A DNA stretch of 40,913 bases, from NCBI GenBank assembly GCA_003599055.1, contig QZIM01000003.1, forward strand, positions 1 to 40,913, written 5' to 3'. Below, piece by piece: positions 5,684-14,320 of the stretch. The notes beneath the pieces were generated by a model. That model saw only the letters and a list, made by a program, of their open reading frames with translations, had not been told where the DNA came from and ran no database searches. Position 1 is the first letter of the stretch. Every line of letters starts with the position of its first letter. This DNA is from Candidatus Woesearchaeota archaeon. Lineage in GTDB: Archaea; Nanobdellota; Nanobdellia; Woesearchaeales; ARS49. The position numbers and the translations under genes are program-made.

Positions 5684-7531
5684 ATGGAAAAGGGGCTTGA
5701 GGAAATTGTTGAAACGGGGCGGATGGTGTACGTTCCTGATACGAACGTGTTGATTTTACAGCCGCTTGCCCCGCATATCCTGACCAATGACTGGGACGCG
5801 GTTGCGGAAGACAAGTACGGGCGGGAGTTGGTTGAGCGTCACGCAAAAGAGCGGGAGCTTGACCTCACGCCCAATGACTTGGTGATTCTGAATTTGGTTG
5901 AGGAAGAGCTTGATGATGTGATGCATAATCCGAAGAAAGAGGAGTTCAAGGGTCTTGCCGCGCGGGCGCGCTCGATTTTGTATAACATTCGGAAAGCGGG
6001 ACAAAAGGCGCTTGGTGATGGCGCATCGGTTGTGGAATTGCAGAACGGGGCGAATGTGTATTTCATTGAGCACGATGAGACTGCGTATGAGCTTGATGCG
6101 CGGCTAAAGAAGGCGGACCAGCGGATTGTGTGGAATTTCGGGCGTTTGGCGTATGCAAACCGGGAGATGCCGTTCAGTTTTCGTTTTGTTTCTCAGGATA
6201 AGTATTGCAGGAGCAAGGTGCGCGATGAAATCACGCGGCGGTTTGCGGGAATGCCTGACCAGGAGAAAAGGACGGCGGAGTGCGAGGAGGAGTTTCGTTT
6301 TGAGAATGCAAGCGAGGACCCCCACCAGACGTATCCGGGAGTTGTTCGCATTATCGGGAGCGAGGAGGATTATGCGTTGTTTGCGCAAGGGATGTTGCCC
6401 ATTGAGCCAAAGGAAGAGCGGATTCGTCAATTGCGGCAGGTTGAGTTAAGGCCGAACCAGTTTATTGAGTTGCAGTGCGGGCCAAGGAAGATTGCATTGG
6501 TGGTTTCGCACGAAGGGGCGTTTGCGCAGGACCTGTCAAATTATCAGGAGTTTATGGCGCACGTACGGGAAGAGGAGCGAAAAGGGCCTTCAGGAGATGA
6601 GGGTGTTTCAGGCGATGCGGATGACGCAGTGGCTGTTCCTTCGGATGTGACGAGAAAAGCGCTTGATGACTTGATTGTGAGTTCGGGGCTGCCGTCAGCT
6701 GATATGCAAAAGGTTCGGAATATGATAACCGGGAAGCGAAAGCGTAAGCAGAGTCCTGCTGACCTGTACCCGCAGGTTGTTGAACGGATTCGGGATTTGA
6801 AGGAAAGGCAGGAGTATCGGAGCGGAAGTATTGGGCTGGTCTTGAGCCCGAAGCTGGTTCCTGTTGCAGAGCAGGTGTACGCGCTTGAGTCGCTGATGAA
6901 TCCGGAGGTGCACGCAGTGTCGCTGGTGGGGCCGCAGGGGTGCGGGAAAACGCTCTGGACGGTGTATGCTGCGCTTGCGCAAATTGAGATGGGACGTTTT
7001 TCACGGCTGGTGTATTATAAGACGCCAAGGGGGATGAATAAGGGGCACGGGTTTTTGCCGGGTGGTGAGCGGCAGAAAATTGACCCGTGGACGCACCCGT
7101 GTGTTGATGCATTGATGGAAATTCTGGGAGGGAATGACGGGGGGCCGCAGGAGCGGCAGAAGTGTAAGGATAGAATAGACCGGTTGGAGCGGGAGGGGAT
7201 GCTGCTGTACGGGATTGATACCTACCAGCAGGGTCGGACGTGGCCGGGGACTGATTTTGTGGTTATTGATGAGGCGCAAAATTACAAGCGTGACGAGCTC
7301 AAGTTGCTTTTGGGAAGGGCAGGGCAGGGGACAAAAGTGGTCGTGCTTGGGGACCCTGACCAGATTGGGGCAACGGAAGAAGTGACGCACTGGTTCCTCA
7401 ACAGGAGGAATACTGGGCTTAGCCACCTTATCGGGACGTATCAGGGAAAGAAGCGGTATGCGCACGTGACGCTGTCAAGTCCTGAGGTCATTAAGAGGAG
7501 CGAAATTGCGCTGTATGCGAGGGAGTTATGA
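5684..7531 (+). CDS. PIN-PhoH fusion: PIN ribonuclease domain plus PhoH-type ATPase
   Basis: 615 residues. Residues 13-200 are a PIN domain with the opening VPDTNVLIL (Asp19 as a metal ligand). A middle segment and a disordered linker (EERKGPSGDEGVSGDADD region, about 300-345) lead to a PhoH-type ATPase with Walker A GPQGCGKT at about 415 and Walker B VVIDEAQN at about 525. VLGDPDQI and the following ...NTGLSHLI resemble the PhoH helicase-like motifs. Bacterial PIN-PhoH proteins (YlaK, mycobacterial PhoH2) act as ATP-dependent RNA-unwinding ribonucleases, so a role in RNA cleavage is likely. The region between the domains is longer than in typical PhoH2. The next gene overlaps by ATGA and is likely a functional partner. 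Confidence 0.85.
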   Translation: MEKGLEEIVETGRMVYVPDTNVLILQPLAPHILTNDWDAVAEDKYGRELVERHAKERELDLTPNDLVILNLVEEELDDVMHNPKKEEFKGLAARARSILYNIRKAGQKALGDGASVVELQNGANVYFIEHDETAYELDARLKKADQRIVWNFGRLAYANREMPFSFRFVSQDKYCRSKVRDEITRRFAGMPDQEKRTAECEEEFRFENASEDPHQTYPGVVRIIGSEEDYALFAQGMLPIEPKEERIRQLRQVELRPNQFIELQCGPRKIALVVSHEGAFAQDLSNYQEFMAHVREEERKGPSGDEGVSGDADDAVAVPSDVTRKALDDLIVSSGLPSADMQKVRNMITGKRKRKQSPADLYPQVVERIRDLKERQEYRSGSIGLVLSPKLVPVAEQVYALESLMNPEVHAVSLVGPQGCGKTLWTVYAALAQIEMGRFSRLVYYKTPRGMNKGHGFLPGGERQKIDPWTHPCVDALMEILGGNDGGPQERQKCKDRIDRLEREGMLLYGIDTYQQGRTWPGTDFVVIDEAQNYKRDELKLLLGRAGQGTKVVVLGDPDQIGATEEVTHWFLNRRNTGLSHLIGTYQGKKRYAHVTLSSPEVIKRSEIALYAREL

Positions 7532-8046
7532 CGTTTAAGGGGAGCTTGGTTCGGCTGTCGGCAAGGGAGGACGGGGAGGTTGGGCTGTGGATTGTTGAGT
7601 GGGTTATGCAGAACCGGCTTGACCACGACCGGGTGTATAAGGCGGGAGAAGTCTCTGATTTTTGCAACAAGGAGCAGAATCGCGTGCACGCGGGGCTTGA
7701 GGGGCTTGCGCGGGAGTGGCGTGAGCCTGCAAGTGCAGCAGAGTTGGAGGCGCGATTCGTCAGTAAGCGTCTTGGCTTGTATCGGGAAGTGACGCGTATT
7801 TGTTATGGGTATGATGTTTTGAAGGCGATGTACCAGCACAGCGGAGGAGAGCCGTCGGAGAGAATTCTCGCATCTGCGGTTTTTCTTGCGGGGCGCCTGC
7901 GAAGGTCAGTCTCATCAAGGCCGGAAGGGGTTACGGAATATCAGTGGCAAAAGGAAACGGCAAGGCAGGAGTACCGCCGGTTTTTGTCGTCGTGTCGGAA
8001 CGGTCTGAATGAGGAGACGGGCATTATTTATGATTTGCTGCGGTAG
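7528..8046 (+). CDS. Unknown protein translationally coupled to the PIN-PhoH gene
   Basis: 172 residues, soluble and charged, rich in Arg/Glu and helical, with no membrane segment and no motif I recognise. Its ATG overlaps the PIN-PhoH stop in an ATGA junction, so the two are almost certainly co-translated. The simplest inference is an RNA-binding or regulatory partner of the PIN-PhoH enzyme. It ends nine bases from the convergent DM13 gene. Confidence 0.7.
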   Translation: MTFKGSLVRLSAREDGEVGLWIVEWVMQNRLDHDRVYKAGEVSDFCNKEQNRVHAGLEGLAREWREPASAAELEARFVSKRLGLYREVTRICYGYDVLKAMYQHSGGEPSERILASAVFLAGRLRRSVSSRPEGVTEYQWQKETARQEYRRFLSSCRNGLNEETGIIYDLLR

Positions 8047-8055
8047 GTACTTTGC

Positions 8056-8499
8056 CTATGCAAGTTCTGCCGCGCTGAACAGGACGCCGAATCGTTTGCA
8101 CCAGATGATTGCGGAGTTGAAGTTGTCTGCCTGTTCTTTGGTGATGGGGTAAATCTGGTTCCCACTGTTTCCTTTGAGGGGTTCAAGAAGGATGTAGTCG
8201 CCGACGGAATCGCCGGACGAGATGTCCGTGTTGGGCGAGAGTCCGATAAAGAGGTCCGGGCCGTTGGTGACTTGGAAGTTTTCAAGGACGAGGAAGTGCT
8301 GCCCGTTTTCCTCAACGATTTTTGCCGTTCCGCTTCCTTTGTGGATGCGGTCGATTTCATTGAACGTTCCCGAGCGCAAGACTTCTCCGCCGCTCATCTG
8401 TTCATCAACGTGTTTTGCAAAGGGCGTGGTGCCGATGAAGTACCAGTATGCCCCGCCAAGGGCTGCGATGACGATGAGTGCAATGATGGCTTTTTTCAT
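8056..8499 (-). CDS. Membrane-anchored DM13-domain protein
   Basis: 147 residues. An N-terminal hydrophobic anchor or signal (MKKAIIALIVIAALGGAYWYF) precedes a DM13 domain at about 40-145: GTFNEIDRIHKGSGTAKIV, HFLVLENFQVTNGPDLFIGL, DYILLEPLKGNSGNQIYPI, and SAIIWCKRFGVLFSAAEL with one Cys at 134. DM13 domains are extracytoplasmic and proposed to work in electron transfer or redox chemistry through a conserved Cys; that role is family knowledge and unproven here. The ATG at 8499 replaces the TTG at 8508 because the TATA box lies 23-30 nt before it. Confidence 0.8.
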   Translation of the reverse strand: MKKAIIALIVIAALGGAYWYFIGTTPFAKHVDEQMSGGEVLRSGTFNEIDRIHKGSGTAKIVEENGQHFLVLENFQVTNGPDLFIGLSPNTDISSGDSVGDYILLEPLKGNSGNQIYPITKEQADNFNSAIIWCKRFGVLFSAAELA

Positions 8500-8521
8500 A
8501 AAAGTCAAGAGGGAACATTCG

Positions 8522-8529
8522 TTTAAAAG
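8522..8529 (-). promoter_or_regulatory. TATA box of the DM13 gene
   Basis: Minus-strand CTTTTAAA, 23-30 nt before the ATG at 8499. Confidence 0.6.
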
Positions 8530-8589
8530 AGTATTCCCAAATTGGTTCCGAATACGCGGCCGGAAAAGGGAAACAGGAGGCTGGAAATT

Positions 8590-10029
8590 TCAGCGCTCTC
8601 GCACCGATTCTTCCAGTTTCTTAATAATGTGCACGATATGTTTTGGGAGTTCTTCGATGAGTTCTCCGTATTCAAGCGCGTTTTTGATGAATCCTTTGAT
8701 GAACTTTATCGGGCTCATTTCGGCGCTCATCAGGTCTTCGATAAATGGTTTTGCATCTTTGCTGATGTCAAATTCAGGGTTGAGGAGTGCTCCGACTGAT
8801 TCTGTCGTGACGAGCATTTTTGAGAACAGCACAAGGTCAGGCGGGAAATAGACTTTGTGGTGCACGCCTTCCGCAATGGCATTGAAGAATGCCCGTGTCA
8901 GGGTGCCTTCTTTGAGTTGTGAGCCGTACCAAGAACTGAAAATCAGGTAAAGCGTATTCTTGTATCCTTGGGTGTCAGAGTCAACTGCAATTTCTGCGAT
9001 TTCCAATGTGTGTTTGGTTGCCTCGTCAAATTCCTTGCGCACAAGATGGCTGAGAATCAGCAGGAGCTTTTTGCGCGTGTCTTTTGGAAGCCGTCCGATG
9101 ATGCCGAAGTCAAGGAATCCGAGCCGGTTGTGTTTTATTGCGAGCAGGTTTCCGGGATGAGGGTCGCCGTGGAACATTCCGTGGACGATGGCTTGTTCAA
9201 ACATAAGCCGTGCGCCAGCGGTTGCAAGTTTTTTCCTGTTTATCTTGTTCCTTGCAAGGCAGCGCTCATCATAGATGTTGCACCCTTCAATAAACTGCAT
9301 GGTAAGGACACGTTTGGTCGTGCAGTCCCAATATACTCGAGGGATGACCGCAGTTCTGTTTCCTTTGAAGTTTTTCCGGACTTCATCAGCATATGTTGCT
9401 TCATTTCTGAAATCAAGCTCCTTTCGTGTCCAGTCTGAAAACTCTTCTGCAAGTTTTTTTGGCCGGTATGGCCTGCAGTTTTCCCATTTTTTCTCCATAT
9501 ATTCCGCAGCCCAGGCGATGACGCGCAGGTCTTGCTCGATTCGCTCGTTCAGGTTTGGCCGTTGGACTTTGACCGCGACCACCGTGCCGTTTTTGAGTTT
9601 CGCTTTATGTACTTGTGCAATACTTGCGGATGCAATCGGGTTTTGCTCAAAAGTAGTGAAAACTGATGAGAGCGGTTGCTTAAGTTCTTGTTCTATGATT
9701 TTTTTGACTTCTTCAAAGGGAAATGGAGGTACGTGGTCTTGGAGTTTGCGCAGTTCATCGCAATAGTCTGCAGGGATGAAATCAGGGCGCAGGCTGAGTA
9801 TTTGCCCAAGCTTGATGAATGTCGGGCCAAGGCCTTCAATGACTTTGCGGAAATAGAACGGCAATGATTTCTTTTCCGGAGTGCAAAAGCAGCCGACAAA
9901 CCAGCAGCGAATCCTGCATTTGAGTGAGACGCATTTGCTCAGGCGTGACCTATTGATATAATAGGCAAAGCCGCCGTAGGCGAACGCTTCAAGGATTTCA
10001 ACAAGCCGTTTCTTATCGCTCCAGTTCAT
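8590..10029 (-). CDS. ABC1/UbiB/ADCK-family atypical kinase
   Basis: 479 residues. The family signature KLGQILSLRPDFIPADYCDEL begins at about residue 71, followed by the Ala-rich loop region PIASASIAQVHKAKL, the Lys of VAVKVQRPNL, HGDPHPGNLL at about 287 and the metal-binding DFG of FLDFGIIGRL at about 305. The C-terminus has a long helical tail. UbiB/ADCK proteins are ATPase-like kinases that support quinone or isoprenoid-lipid synthesis at membranes; the substrate here is unknown. It is transcribed divergently from the Cfa gene from one shared TATA box, suggesting co-regulation with a membrane-lipid enzyme. A GTG directly before the chosen ATG is an alternative start. Confidence 0.85.
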   Translation of the reverse strand: MNWSDKKRLVEILEAFAYGGFAYYINRSRLSKCVSLKCRIRCWFVGCFCTPEKKSLPFYFRKVIEGLGPTFIKLGQILSLRPDFIPADYCDELRKLQDHVPPFPFEEVKKIIEQELKQPLSSVFTTFEQNPIASASIAQVHKAKLKNGTVVAVKVQRPNLNERIEQDLRVIAWAAEYMEKKWENCRPYRPKKLAEEFSDWTRKELDFRNEATYADEVRKNFKGNRTAVIPRVYWDCTTKRVLTMQFIEGCNIYDERCLARNKINRKKLATAGARLMFEQAIVHGMFHGDPHPGNLLAIKHNRLGFLDFGIIGRLPKDTRKKLLLILSHLVRKEFDEATKHTLEIAEIAVDSDTQGYKNTLYLIFSSWYGSQLKEGTLTRAFFNAIAEGVHHKVYFPPDLVLFSKMLVTTESVGALLNPEFDISKDAKPFIEDLMSAEMSPIKFIKGFIKNALEYGELIEELPKHIVHIIKKLEESVRER

Positions 10030-10063
10030 CACAACCGTTTTTCAGGAAAGAATCACCTGATGA

Positions 10064-10072
10064 TTTATAAAT
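10064..10072. promoter_or_regulatory. Shared palindromic TATA box for the UbiB-like and cfa genes
   Basis: TTTATAAAT is self-complementary at its core. It lies 22-30 nt before the plus-strand ATG at 10094 (leaderless) and 35-43 nt before the minus-strand ATG at 10029 (about 13-nt leader). No second TATA box is visible in the 64-bp gap, so both genes probably use it. Confidence 0.65.
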
Positions 10073-10093
10073 GATTGCGCATATTTTGGCCGC

Positions 10094-11206
10094 ATGGACC
10101 GGTTCCGGAAGACGGCGCAGGAATTGCTCTTGCGGGCAGGAGTAAAGATAAATGGCGGGAATTCGTGGGACATTCAGGTGAACAACCCTGATTTCTATCG
10201 TCGCGTGCTTGCGGGCGGTTCTTTGGCGCTTGGCGAGTCGTATATGGATGGGTGGTGGGATTGCAGGAATCTTGACGAATTTTTCACCCGCATATTCAGG
10301 GCGGAACTGGAAAAGAAAGTGAGCACGTGGTCGCTCTTGATTCCCTATCTCAAAGCAAGTATCCTCAATCTGCAAAGCAGGTCTCGCGCGTTTCACATAG
10401 GCAAGGTCCATTACGACATCGGCAACGACCTTTATGAGACTATGCTTGACAAGCGGATGACGTACACGTGCGGGTATTGGAAGGATGCCAAAACGTTGGA
10501 GGACGCCCAGGACGCAAAACTCGACTTGGTTTGCAGGAAAATCGGGCTCAAGAAGGGCGACCGCGTGCTCGACATCGGTTGCGGCTGGGGTAGTTTCGCT
10601 AAGTATGCTGCGGAAAAGTATGGAGCAAAAGTCACGGGAATCACGGTTTCAAAAGAGCAGGCCGTTCTTGCAAGGAAGCGCTGCAAAGGGCTTCCCGTGA
10701 CCGTTCGTTTGCAGGACTATCGCGATGTGGACGGGCAGTTCGACCATATCATCTCGCTTGGGATGTTCGAGCACGTTGGGTACAAGAATTATCGGGCGTA
10801 TATGGAAGTTGCTCATCGCTGCCTCAAGGATGGCGGGTTATTCTTGTTGCACACCATCGGCGGCAATTTGTCAGTTAAAGCAACCGATGCGTGGATTGAC
10901 AAGTACATTTTCCCGAATTCCTTGCTTCCGTCAGTAAAGCAAATAGCCGCTTCAATTGAAGGCTTATTTGTCATGGAAGACTGGCACAATTTCGGCGCGG
11001 ATTACGACAGGACGCTGATGGCGTGGTTCAAAAATTTCGATGACGGCTGGCAGAATCTCAAATCAAGTTACGATGAGCGGTTCTATCGGATGTGGAAGTA
11101 TTACCTGCTCGCCTGCGCGGGAACATTTCGTGCAAGAAAAAACCAGCTCTGGCAGATTGTGCTGTCAAAAAAAGGGGTGGCAGGCGGATATGTGCGAATC
11201 TCGTGA
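10094..11206 (+). CDS. cfa: Cyclopropane-fatty-acyl-phospholipid synthase, bacterial type
   Basis: 370 residues, near the 382 of the E. coli enzyme and alignable along its length. Landmarks are TYTCGYWKDA with the conserved Cys at about 126, the SAM-binding VLDIGCGWGSFAKYAAEKYG at about 158, FEHVGYKNYRAY, DKYIFPNSLLPSVKQI, EDWHNFGADYDRTLMAW and CAGTFRARKNQLWQ. The enzyme transfers a methylene group from S-adenosylmethionine to a double bond in a membrane lipid chain. It is unexpected in an archaeon with isoprenoid lipids and suggests transfer from bacteria; it may act on unsaturated isoprenoid chains or on true fatty acyl chains. Sharing a promoter with the UbiB-like kinase supports a membrane role. 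Confidence 0.93.
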   Translation: MDRFRKTAQELLLRAGVKINGGNSWDIQVNNPDFYRRVLAGGSLALGESYMDGWWDCRNLDEFFTRIFRAELEKKVSTWSLLIPYLKASILNLQSRSRAFHIGKVHYDIGNDLYETMLDKRMTYTCGYWKDAKTLEDAQDAKLDLVCRKIGLKKGDRVLDIGCGWGSFAKYAAEKYGAKVTGITVSKEQAVLARKRCKGLPVTVRLQDYRDVDGQFDHIISLGMFEHVGYKNYRAYMEVAHRCLKDGGLFLLHTIGGNLSVKATDAWIDKYIFPNSLLPSVKQIAASIEGLFVMEDWHNFGADYDRTLMAWFKNFDDGWQNLKSSYDERFYRMWKYYLLACAGTFRARKNQLWQIVLSKKGVAGGYVRIS

Positions 11207-11622
11207 TTGAGCTAGTCGGATGGGTGATTTGATGTTGGTTTTGACCGGCCCGGGTTTTAATCAGGTTTATCAGCGTTGGGTCTGAGGCAAGGATTTATGT
11301 TTGGAGAAAAAGTTCTATGCGGGCAGATGCAGAGCGGGCAGGGTATTTTCCAGCCGGGGAGCAGTGTGCTGAGAGCGTATTGTTGTTTGACACTTGCAAA
11401 GGAATGCTGAGCGCCTGAATCAAAGGAATGCGCTTGACAAGTTGCCAGCCAAGCATCTTGCACGAGTGGTGAACGGGCACCCTGTTTTCTCTGACCTGAG
11501 GTTTCGCGCCAGGAGGAAGGCCAAATCAGTCCTGCGGTCCGCTTGGCTCGCGGGGGGTTTTGCGGGATGCGACAGGCAGCATCAGCACAGTCATACTCCT
11601 CATTTTCTTTGTTTTTCTCGCC
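11207..11622. other. 416-base gap with no recognised gene
   Basis: Between cfa and copA I see only short reading frames with unconvincing translations and no tRNA-like structure. The segment 11400-11580 has patches that superficially resemble structured RNA (for example GGAGGAAGGCC), but no complete RNase P, SRP or 5S signature. It may hold a decayed gene or an unknown RNA. Confidence 0.5.
11398..11432. repeat. 11-bp direct repeat, 24 bp apart
   Basis: CAAAGGAATGC occurs at 11398-11408 and 11422-11432 in the gap between cfa and copA. No function can be assigned. Confidence 0.7.
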
Positions 11623-13815
11623 TCATAATTTTTTGTATTTGAGCAATAGCGAGTTTGTGATGACGCTCACTGAGCTAAGCGCCATCGCGCCGCCTGCAAT
11701 GATTGGCGATAAGAGCCAGCCGGTAAACGGATAGAGCACGCCTGCGGCAAGGGGGATTCCAAGGGTGTTGTAAAAGAGTGCCCAGAACATATTTTGGCGG
11801 ATTTTTCGCATAGTTTGCCTGCTGAGCGTGATGGCGTGCGGGATTCCCGTCAGGTCATTACGCATAAGCACAACGTCTCCTGCCTCTAATGCGACGTCTG
11901 TTCCGCTGCCCATCGCGATTCCTACGTCTGCTTGCGCAAGTGCGGGGGCATCGTTTATTCCGTCGCCAATCATCGCAACCTTTCCTTTTTCTTGCAGTCG
12001 CTTGACGTGTTCCGCTTTTTCGTGCGGCAATACCTCTGCGAAAATGTTGGAAATTCCGATTTGAGCGCCAATCGCTCGCGCAGTACGTTGATTATCGCCC
12101 GTAATCATATGTACGGTAATCCCCATTCTGTGAAGGCGCTCGACAGTCTCTTTTGCGCTTTCCTTAACTGTGTCTGCAACGGCAATGAGTCCGAGGATGG
12201 TTCCTTTTTTGGCGAAGGTCATGACGGTCTTTCCCTGTTCTTCAAGTTCGTGGATGTGCGCCTCGTACTTTTTCAAATCGATTTTCTGGCTTGCCATAAG
12301 TTTCTTGTTCCCGAATAAGTATGTTGTTCCTCTCACCGCAGCCGTAACTCCTTGGCCCGGAATGATTTTGAACTTGCTTGTCTTCTCAAATTGGATATTC
12401 TTGGTTCTTGCGTGAGTTACTATTGCTTCGGCAAGAGAATGTTCGCTGTCTTTTTCAACGCTCGCGGCAAGCTTCAAAAGCTGTGTTTCAGTGAGCTTGC
12501 CAAAGGGTATGATGTCGGTTACTTCCGGTTTTCCTTTGGTGAGCGTCCCTGTCTTGTCAAAAACGATGTGATTGATTTTGTGTGTTGTTTCCAAGATGTC
12601 ACCGCCTTTGATGAGAATGCCGTTTTTCGCGCCTCTGCCGGTTCCGACCATGATGGCAGTGGGCGTGGCAAGTCCCAACGAGCAGGGACAGGCAATGACA
12701 AGAACCGCCACTGCGGTGATGAGCGCAAATGAGAATGCTTGCGCGCTGAGGAAATACCACGCGGTAAACGTGCCAAGGGAGGTGAGAATGACGATTGGGA
12801 CAAAGTATGCTGAAACCGTATCAGCGAAGCGTTGAATCGGCGCTTTTCTGCCTTGAGCGTCTTCTATCAAGCGGATGATGTTGGCAAGAGTGGTGTCTTT
12901 GCCGACTTTGGTTGCCTTAAAACGCAAACTGCCGTGCTTGTTGATGGTTCCTCCGATGACCGTGCTGCCTTTGGTTTTTTCAACAGGTATGCTCTCACCG
13001 GTAATCATGCTCTCATCAATAGCCGACGCTCCGGAAATGACCGTGCCGTCAACCGGCACTTTTTGTCCGGGCTTCACGAGCACGACATCATCGGCTTGAA
13101 CTTCTTCGACCGGCATCTCCGTTTCCTTGCCATCGCGGAGAACAATGGCGGTTTTTGCGGAGAGCCGCATAAGTTTCTGGATTGCTTCACTTGTTTTTCC
13201 TTTTGCACTTGCTTCCAAAAGCTTGCCTAATATGACGAGCGTGATGAGAACCGCGGAGACCTCAAAATATTGTCCTTCAAGCCCGGCAAAAACCGCGTAA
13301 ACGCTGTAAAAGTATGCGGCGCTCGTGCCGATTGCAATGAGCGAGTCCATATTGGCTGATGTGTTTTTGAGGGCAGTCCATGTGCCTTTGTAGAAGTCCC
13401 ATCCGATGAAGAACTGAACAGGCGTTGCGAGAATAAGGAGGAAGTATTCTGCAAGCGGCAGGTGTATGCCAAAGTAAAACAGGCCGTCTTCCATAAGGAA
13501 CATGCCGATAATCAGTGCAGGGAGTGAGAAGATTGCGCTTCCGATGAAGAGGACTTTGAGCCGGAAGAGTTCGTATTCGCGTTCTTTGTCTGCTTTTTTG
13601 CCGTCCCCCGTGTACGCGCCGTATCCTTTTGCTTTCACTGCTTCGATAAGTTTTTGCTCGTCTGCCTGCGCGTCATCGTACTCCACGGTTGCTTTTGCGG
13701 TTGAGAAGTTCACGTTCGCGTTTGCTACACCGGGTACTTTTGAGAGTGTTTTGGTAATGACGGTTGCGCAGCTTGCGCAATGCATCCCGGTTATTGAGAG
13801 TGTTGCGTTCTTCAT
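11623..13815 (-). CDS. copA: Copper-exporting P1B-type ATPase
   Basis: 730 residues. One N-terminal HMA domain with GMHCASC (Cys13, Cys16) is followed by eight predicted membrane helices, the CPC metal site (ACPCSLGLATP, about 376-378), the phosphorylated Asp in DKTGTLTKG (about 418), TGDN, GDGINDAPAL and the C-terminal SSVSVITNSLLL typical of Cu(I) pumps. It exports monovalent copper from the cytoplasm using ATP. A minus-strand TATA box at 13848-13857 and a near-palindrome at 13826-13843 precede the ATG. The five-gene ArsR-CopZ operon lies immediately upstream on the same strand with only a 58-base gap, so copA may be read both from its own promoter and by read-through. Confidence 0.95.
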   Translation of the reverse strand: MKNATLSITGMHCASCATVITKTLSKVPGVANANVNFSTAKATVEYDDAQADEQKLIEAVKAKGYGAYTGDGKKADKEREYELFRLKVLFIGSAIFSLPALIIGMFLMEDGLFYFGIHLPLAEYFLLILATPVQFFIGWDFYKGTWTALKNTSANMDSLIAIGTSAAYFYSVYAVFAGLEGQYFEVSAVLITLVILGKLLEASAKGKTSEAIQKLMRLSAKTAIVLRDGKETEMPVEEVQADDVVLVKPGQKVPVDGTVISGASAIDESMITGESIPVEKTKGSTVIGGTINKHGSLRFKATKVGKDTTLANIIRLIEDAQGRKAPIQRFADTVSAYFVPIVILTSLGTFTAWYFLSAQAFSFALITAVAVLVIACPCSLGLATPTAIMVGTGRGAKNGILIKGGDILETTHKINHIVFDKTGTLTKGKPEVTDIIPFGKLTETQLLKLAASVEKDSEHSLAEAIVTHARTKNIQFEKTSKFKIIPGQGVTAAVRGTTYLFGNKKLMASQKIDLKKYEAHIHELEEQGKTVMTFAKKGTILGLIAVADTVKESAKETVERLHRMGITVHMITGDNQRTARAIGAQIGISNIFAEVLPHEKAEHVKRLQEKGKVAMIGDGINDAPALAQADVGIAMGSGTDVALEAGDVVLMRNDLTGIPHAITLSRQTMRKIRQNMFWALFYNTLGIPLAAGVLYPFTGWLLSPIIAGGAMALSSVSVITNSLLLKYKKL

Positions 13816-13825
13816 TATGTTTCAC

Positions 13826-13857
13826 TAATGACATATGCTATTAATGCAATATATAAG
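13826..13857 (-). promoter_or_regulatory. copA promoter and candidate ArsR operator
   Basis: Minus-strand CTTATATATT (13848-13857) is the TATA box. The sequence TAATGACATATGCTATTA (13826-13843) is an imperfect palindrome (14 of 18 symmetric) between TATA and ATG. Its minus-strand ATATGTCATTA matches ATATGTCATCA in the arsR promoter at 16205-16224, so the same regulator may bind both; this is inference. Confidence 0.55.
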
Positions 13858-13873
13858 GTTTTCGTCAGTCGCC

Positions 13874-14320
13874 TTATTCCCGTCTGAGCAAATACAAGCT
13901 TCCCGACAAGATTGCAAGCGTGATAAATTGAATCTCAAAACCGCGCAGCGGAAGTGATGCCCAGCTGAAAGACACCCCGAACGTGCTGAATATGAACGGG
14001 AAGACACTCGTGACGCACGCAGGGCACACCCCTGCGGCAAAACCGCCAATTCCTCCTGCACAGGCGAGTGCTCCTTCCTTGGCGACCCTGCGCTCTTGCC
14101 AGCGGATAAAGCCGTAGACTGCATTGAGCGCAATAAGGCCGGCAATGGTTAAGCTCAGGAGTATCGATACTCCAAACTCCGCCCAGTTAAGCGTGTTCAG
14201 ATAGCGGGGAATGTACTGTATTGTCACGTAAAACTCGCTGAGGTAGACCAGCAGGATGAGGTATGCAAAGAAAATGGCTGCAAGCCAATATGCGTACGGC
14301 GTTTTGAAAACACGGTTCAT
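13874..14320 (-). CDS. Four-helix membrane protein with CPAC motif, copper operon
   Basis: 148 residues with about four membrane helices (near 11-28, 48-70, 88-114 and 130-144). The third segment holds AGGIGGFAAGVCPACVTSVF, giving CPAC at 99-102 plus Cys87, a possible intramembrane metal or thiol-redox site. I do not recognise the family beyond similarity in style to CPxC membrane proteins found near metal genes. The ATG overlaps the stop of the cupredoxin gene in an ATGA junction, making it the last gene of the ArsR-CopZ operon. A role in copper transfer or disulfide chemistry is inferred from the neighbours. Confidence 0.75.
   Translation of the reverse strand: MNRVFKTPYAYWLAAIFFAYLILLVYLSEFYVTIQYIPRYLNTLNWAEFGVSILLSLTIAGLIALNAVYGFIRWQERRVAKEGALACAGGIGGFAAGVCPACVTSVFPFIFSTFGVSFSWASLPLRGFEIQFITLAILSGSLYLLRRE

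Noticed and set aside
11400-11590. Possible RNase P, SRP or other structured RNA in the cfa-copA gap
   Set aside because: Only short look-alike words were found; the conserved helices and universal bases could not be assembled. A covariance-model search would decide.
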